Source of the DNA: Heterobasidion occidentale
Lineage: Eukaryota > Basidiomycota > Agaricomycetes > Russulales > Bondarzewiaceae
Direction: 5' to 3'
Length of the DNA: 64,000 nucleotides
Assembly (NCBI GenBank): GCA_039111635.1
Contig: JBCAQO010000002.1
Coordinates: 3,410,001-3,474,000 of the forward strand
Shown: one piece after another, positions 58,936 to 64,000 of the stretch
Position numbering within the stretch: position 1 is the first letter of the stretch
Layout of the letters: the number at the start of each line of letters is the position of its first letter
Made by a program: the position numbers and the translations under genes
The notes under the pieces: model-generated
Database searches by the model: none
What the model saw: only the letters and a program-made list of their open reading frames with translations
Told to the model about the DNA's origin: nothing

Positions 58936-60299
58936 CTATGCTGGTCCCGGCACTGATGTGTTCTGATCCAGATTTTGATCCTCATAATCCTGTCTCGGTT
59001 CTGTCATGGAAGAGCGTCCGATGAGGCAGTGTACGAGGCGAAGATAAGACGTATTTCCAAGGAAGTTGTTTGGCGAGCTTGTTGGGCGTATGGTCGACAG
59101 TTGAGGCCTTGAGGATTCGAGAAAGCAGATCGCGGATATCGTGTGCCTCGTGCGGCGGGAAGATCCTGGCAGATCCTGGTAGTGGGATAGTCGCGTCATC
59201 ACACAGAGATTGAAGGAGAGATATGATGTCAAGACACAAGATGGATGGGAAGAAAAGAATTAGGAGAAGGATCTGAGCGCGCTCGCCAATCCTATCGTCA
59301 TCGTCATCGTCCGAAATCTAATCTCTTCCGCTTCGGATCGCCTGATAATCTTATCTGAACATCTTACACACTTCCATGTTCCTCGGTATTATGCACGACC
59401 TCGCGAATGGTGTGCACTGAATGAATTGTATCCGGAATTGCATTCCAGCTCTAGCTAAGCGGATGCTTGTCTACCTATTGCCATGACTTACGCGACTAAG
59501 CAGACCAACTCAATGGATCCCAAGCCTGATTCTTCTGTTCATACCAAGCATCAGATATGAAAACACATGCAGGCAGCGATCCTACAATTGTCAGTCTACG
59601 AGCCTCACAGCTAGATCGAGAATAGATAGCGCCCATACCTGCAGTCGGGTGACCGGCCAGCATGCAGATAGGAGCCACCGCAAGACCGAGAACAAAAGAG
59701 ACGCGTTCATATGTGGATGACTCCTGTCCTCGCCTGAGCAACACCGCTCATCCAGCTGTATGGGAGAAAGGAGTACAGGTCGTCTGACGTCCGCGAGGAT
59801 CGATGAGGCTGTTCGTCGAAAGCACCATTCGAAAGCAGTATGTAGGCTGCGCTCAATCCGATGAAGGAGTGCTAGGATACATGCTACGGGGCGCGTGACG
59901 AGAGCATCTGCGCAACTTTTACCTGGAGCTGTTGAGCAACACAAAGCAGGCGTAGAGCGGGAGAAGGTGCGGGATGCCCGATGGCGCGCCTCGAGGCGCG
60001 ATATGCCTTTTCGGGTCAACTCTCCTCACGTAACGGCGCGACTTCGGCTTCGGCGACGGATGAGAAAACATGGGGCAGTCATGAACAGCAGAGCGATATC
60101 GTGAAGGTTCACAGGTAACCGTGAAAGAAATGTCCTCGAGGCAGCTTAAGACAGAAAAAGGACACTGTAGTCGACCACTTACCAAGAAGATCTCCAGAGA
60201 GCTCAGGATGGGGAATACAGTCTCCAGGATAGACCAGACCACGAGTAAAGCAGGCCGAGCAGACCATCCGGGTAGAATAGGATCACTATGATACTTCAT
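58936..60299 (-). CDS. Possible multi-exon membrane protein (E), model unresolved
   Basis: Read leftward. ATG 60299 opens MKYHSDPILPGWSARPALLV and a hydrophobic helix (VVWSILETVFPILSSLEIFL) ending at a GTAAGT donor. Further hydrophobic pieces follow on the same strand in different frames, separated by likely introns: VNLHDIALLFMTAPCFLIRR; IPHLLPLYACFVLLNSS; SFVLGLAVAPICMLAG. The soluble-looking EAHDIRDLLSRILKASTVDH lies nearer the left end. The pattern suggests a multi-pass membrane protein with many short exons, as seen in basidiomycete seven-helix proteins. Frames do not all join, and no family was recognised. The end coordinate is approximate. Confidence 0.35.
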
Positions 60300-60730
60300 C
60301 GTAGTGCAGTGAGGCGTGCAACGTGGGGGAGGTAACAATAAACCAGACTGTGCGCAAACCTGCACGAAGTAGTGCCGTGTCCAGAATATTCCAGAGTAGG
60401 TCTTCCAACTTGCCCTCAAACCCGTCTATCCATAGACTCAGCTATGCAGCCGTTGCGAAGCTAGTAAGACGGATGAGCGGAGCCAAGGCAAGGTAGCACC
60501 CGCAGAAACGTCGTCTTGCGAACTGTAGCCCACCAACCTGCATTCTTCATTTTGGGCCCTCCGCGAGAAACTGACAAGGAATCGCCGGGCATGAGTTCCG
60601 CAGGCGCACTGCCCTGATACCCCACATCGGCAGCGCCACCTTGCACGGCAGAGTCTCGGCTCCAGTGCACCAAAGCTCGGAGGGAGGCGAATTCAGTGCC
60701 AGGACACGGGATTGCGGAGTGTCCCGATAG

Positions 60731-62030
60731 CTAAAGATATCTAATCAGGTCGAGCGCGCAGGGGCACAGGCGCTCGCCAGGTCGTTCCGCTGTGACTCCG
60801 AATGGCATCGATGAATCCAGTCCCGGTAGCTCAGCGCTCAAGCGCCAGCGAGGCAGCTTCGCCCGCGATGACCGTGTGCGGCTGGTGAGCCCCATAGGCG
60901 CCCAGAAAGCATCCGTCCGTCTTCCCAACGGGCGTTTCCCCTGAGCCTCGTGCGATCCTGAGCGCGCAGGAGTCTGTGGATACAGTTCGAGAAGGTCGGT
61001 GTGAGGAGGGAAGGTGGACCTAGAGCTCACATGCCTTGGATCATCGGGACGGGCTTTCTCCACAATCTCGATAGAACCTGGAGCCCCGATGCAGAAGATG
61101 TTCATGTGAGATGAAATCGAGATAGAAGGCAAGATGAAGGAACCACCGTCTCGATATGGAAGTAAGACGCCCAGAGAAGCAGAGGCATGACCGTAAATAT
61201 GATCCACAGCCGGAATGTACGCTCGATCGCTAGCAGTATAGATGCCTCCGGAGGATTGGAAGTATTGGTTTTAACACGGTCGTATGTCTGAAACCCACTC
61301 GAGGAGAAAGGCGATAGCAAATGAATCTCACCTCAGTTGCAAAAGTAAAGTTGACAGTGGTAGAAAAAATGACACTGAGCCAGGTGTCAGTCTCTTTATA
61401 GTCCGTCAAGCACAAAAGCAAAACCTGAGGCCACCAGATTGATTGTAATGCACAGCATTGCGGCCTATCTCGTTAGCGATCGTCCGATTGCACAAGCAGA
61501 TGGGTGATAGAATTCTGTGGAGACCTGGAAATAAAAACGCCAACGGTAAGGAGCCCCGATCCCCTGTTCCCACCGATTGAATTCCGATGCTCTCCCGATG
61601 CGCTTCTGAGACAGCAGCCGAGGAACGAATAAAAAGACGCCCAAAGACCATGTTTAGTGTGGGAGAAGGAGAGATAGAGGGGCTTGTGCATATAGTGTTC
61701 TTCTGAGACTTCTCCGGGGCTTCGTGGGCTCCAGTGTGTACAACGTGCTCAGGCTAGATCCCTGTGGAAGAGTGGGTTCGTAGAGCGCTCATACCAAGGA
61801 GCTAAGGTGGACAAAGTACCATGCTGGGATGTGAGCATGTGGGCACTTTGCACAGGTTGCGAAAGAAGGGCGTCTAAAGACCTACATACCAAGATTCCGC
61901 AGACGCCCGTCTCAAACCGTATAGCAAGCGCGTATGGCGAGGCGCCATAGCCACCAGGACCCTACTAGCGACGTCATAGACGCTATACACGAAGCGCACA
62001 GAGAGATGCAACGCCAGCTTGCTGAAAAGC
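60731..62030 (-). CDS. Possible multi-exon membrane protein (D), model unresolved
   Basis: Read leftward. The best-supported exons are 61287-61147 (TYDRVKTNTSNPPEASILLA then FRLWIIFTVMPLLLWASYFH) and the one before it, ending at 61332 (LLLCLTDYKETDTWLSVIFS), joined in frame by a short GTGAGA intron. Earlier pieces include a WYFVHLSS helix. Downstream, a 158-codon frame contains GSIEIVEKARPDDPRHVSS and a polar tail to a stop at 60731. Simple splicing instead reaches a stop at 61027-61029, so the C-terminus is uncertain. Probably a multi-pass membrane protein; family unknown. It is divergent from AP-2 mu. Confidence 0.35.
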
Positions 62031-62297
62031 GCCTTTGAACATGATGAGATTGAAACAAAACTTCAGACGAAGTCGCATTACAGCACATTATGGAATTGTC
62101 GTGATATTGATGATATCGTGAATTCACCAGCAACAGCAGGAAAGACAAACGACAATGTCGGAACTGACGAAGATCTCAAAAAAATGCGAGCATGATTCAA
62201 TGAAGGGATACAGATGTGGATGACGCGACGCCACAGGCTACAGCCCAAAACAGAAATGATCACTGTGGCTGGCTGAAACCTTGACCTGAGCGCATCT

Positions 62298-64000
62298 ATG
62301 ATCTCGGTATGTCTTCCTTGGCAATCACTGCCACCTAGCACTACTCAACGCAGTTCGCAGGCATTCTTTGTGTTCAATCAGAAGGGTGAAGTGCGTTGAA
62401 GACAAATCTTGAGAGAAATGTCCTGTTGAATCCTTCATACAGGTTCTCATCTCTCGACTCTATCGCCCGGATGTAAGGTGAGCAAACTACCGGGGCATGG
62501 TTCACACTCCCTCTGAATGGCTTCCTATCTTTCAGACGTTCCATCTCGGATGTCTTTCGAATCCAAGTTATCTCCAGTAGCGAAGTCCGTTCACCCATTG
62601 TCACCCTTGGCTCGACGAGCTTCTTCCACGTCCGGGTGAACAACCTATACCTCGTTGCTGTCACAAAGTGCGTCATGACTTGTCGCCTTGGGGCGGGTGG
62701 TACTCACGGAGCTCTCAGGAACAATGCCAACGCGGCGCTGGTCTTCGAATTCTGCTATCGCGTCATTTCGATCTGTAAATCATATTTCGGAAAGGTCGAC
62801 GAGGAATCTGTGAAGAACAACTTTGTCTTGATTTACGAGCTGATCGACGGTGAGAACTCAGATGATCTACTGTCTTGTTCCATCTGATTGCCAATATAAG
62901 AAATCAACGATTTCGGATACCCTCAAAACAGCGAAATTGACACCTTGAAGACTTACATCACTACAGAAAGCATTGTTTCTTCGCAGATAGCAGCAGTGAG
63001 TTTCTCTGGTCTGTTCACTGACTGCCGTTTGACTGATCTTCTGTTAGGAAGAGTCCACTAAGATCACGACCCAAGCGACTGGAGCGACGAGTTGGAGGCG
63101 CGGAGATGTCAAGTACAAGAAGAACGAAGCATTTGTTGATGTTGTGGAGACAGTCAACCTCAGTATGAGTGCCAAAGGTGTGTTTGTCTGAACCTATACT
63201 TCTGGAGCCTGCTAACAGATGTGCAGGCACTGTTCTTCGAGCTGATGTCGACGGCCATATCTTGATGCGCGCATATCTATCGGGGACGCCGGAATGCAAA
63301 TTCGGTCTCAACGACAAACTCGTCATAGACAAGAGCGAGCATGGGTCCATCGACGCTGTCGAATTGGATGACTGCCGGTTTCACCAATGTGTGCGTCTGA
63401 CAGAGTTTGACGAGACGCGCACCATCAGTTTCGTTCCTCCAGATGGGGAGTTCGAACTCATGACGTGCGTATATCCCGTCTCGTTTGACTGGCAGATAGC
63501 CCTCAAGTACCTTTGACCAGTTATCGTGCGACATCGAACGTCAAGCTACCCTTGAGAGTCATCCCAACTGTCAATGAGATTGGAACAACCCAAGTTTCTT
63601 ACGTGATAACTATTAAGACGAACTTCAACAACAAGTTATCCGCTACGAACGTGGTTCTTCGAATACCGACGCCTTTGAATACCACAAGTGTCGACTGTAA
63701 AGTCCAAAATGGTAAAGCAAAATATCAGCCGTCCGAGAACGTTGTAATTTGGAAGTGAGTGACATGATCCGACGTTGTGAACCATACTCATATTTGTTCT
63801 AGGATCCCGCGCATACAAGGAGGACAGGAGTGCACATTCACCGCGACCGCCGATCTCACAAGTACGACGCGTAGACAAGTGTGGGCCCGCCCGCCCATCG
63901 ACGTCGACTTCCAGGTCCTGATGTTTACATCTTCTGGTTTAATCGTACGCTTCCTCAAGGTGTTCGAGAAGAGCAACTATCACAGTATCAAATGGGTCAG
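62298..64000 (+). CDS. APM4: AP-2 clathrin adaptor mu subunit (3' end cut by window)
   Basis: Medium chain of the AP-2 complex, which recognises Yxx-phi cargo signals in clathrin endocytosis at the plasma membrane. The 5' end is built of tiny exons: 62298-62306 (9 nt, MIS), 62361-62390 (30 nt, [10 protein letters not shown]), 62443-62477 (35 nt, [12 protein letters not shown]), then 62536 onward ([20 protein letters not shown]). The longin-like domain ends around [11 protein letters not shown]. The linker has [20 protein letters not shown]. The mu-homology domain runs from [20 protein letters not shown] through [20 protein letters not shown] and [11 protein letters not shown], then [20 protein letters not shown] and [20 protein letters not shown], to [12 protein letters not shown] at the window edge. 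Only about 15-20 C-terminal residues should be missing. No frame breaks were found. Confidence 0.95.

Overview
This window looks like nuclear DNA of a filamentous basidiomycete, probably an Agaricomycete. Genes are dense and on both strands, and are broken by many short (about 50-120 bp) GT-AG introns. Most recognisable proteins are conserved eukaryotic housekeeping proteins of fungal type: CENP-C/Mif2, IML1, an MRP51-type mitoribosomal protein and dihydroxyacetone kinase. There is also an intron-containing nuclear tRNA. No prokaryotic, viral or CRISPR feature was seen.

Layout: 0.7-5.7 kb IML1/DEPDC5 (-); 6.2-7.0 kb hypothetical (+); 8.1-9.8 kb Ser/Thr-rich single-pass membrane protein (+); 10.6-11.6 kb IPP isomerase (-); 12.2-13.1 kb multi-pass membrane protein (+); 13.7-16.0 kb dihydroxyacetone kinase (+); 16.2-17.5 kb MRP51-like (+); 17.6-17.9 kb HYPK-like (-); 18.1-21.7 kb UPF1 (+); 22.5-24.2 kb mitochondrial tRNA 2-thiouridylase (-); 24.4-26.7 kb acetolactate synthase (+); 27.1-29.1 kb CENP-C (+); 29.8-30.6 kb kinase-like protein (-); 31.6-37.4 kb a diverged tandem duplication with two paralogous small genes (+); 38.6-41.2 kb Ser/Pro-rich protein (-); 41.7-44.1 kb TRF4-type poly(A) polymerase (-); 44.4-44.9 kb ABM-like protein (-); 45.1-46.2 kb FAH-family enzyme (-); 46.3 kb tRNA-Asn(GTT). 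A gene-poor stretch then runs from 46.4 to 58.9 kb, holding one credible small gene (53.1-53.9 kb) and a long pyrimidine-rich tract. Fragmentary membrane-protein genes follow at 58.9-62 kb (-), and an AP-2 mu subunit gene (+) runs off the right end.

Several pairs are head-to-head with very short shared promoters: HYPK/UPF1 (155 bp) and MTU1/ILV2 (210 bp, both products predicted mitochondrial). The rest are ordinary, functionally unrelated neighbours; no biosynthetic cluster or mobile-element gene was recognised.

Two points matter most. First, at least eight places in otherwise conserved genes need exactly one extra base to keep frame, most of them in or next to a short homopolymer. This points to systematic single-base deletion errors in the assembly and means several genes would be mis-annotated as broken. 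Second, the 31.6-37.4 kb region is an ancient tandem duplication of about 3.55 kb. Its two copies encode 131- and 125-residue proteins with the same four-exon, all phase-0 structure and a conserved core promoter. I recognise no family for these proteins; this is the best candidate here for something undescribed.
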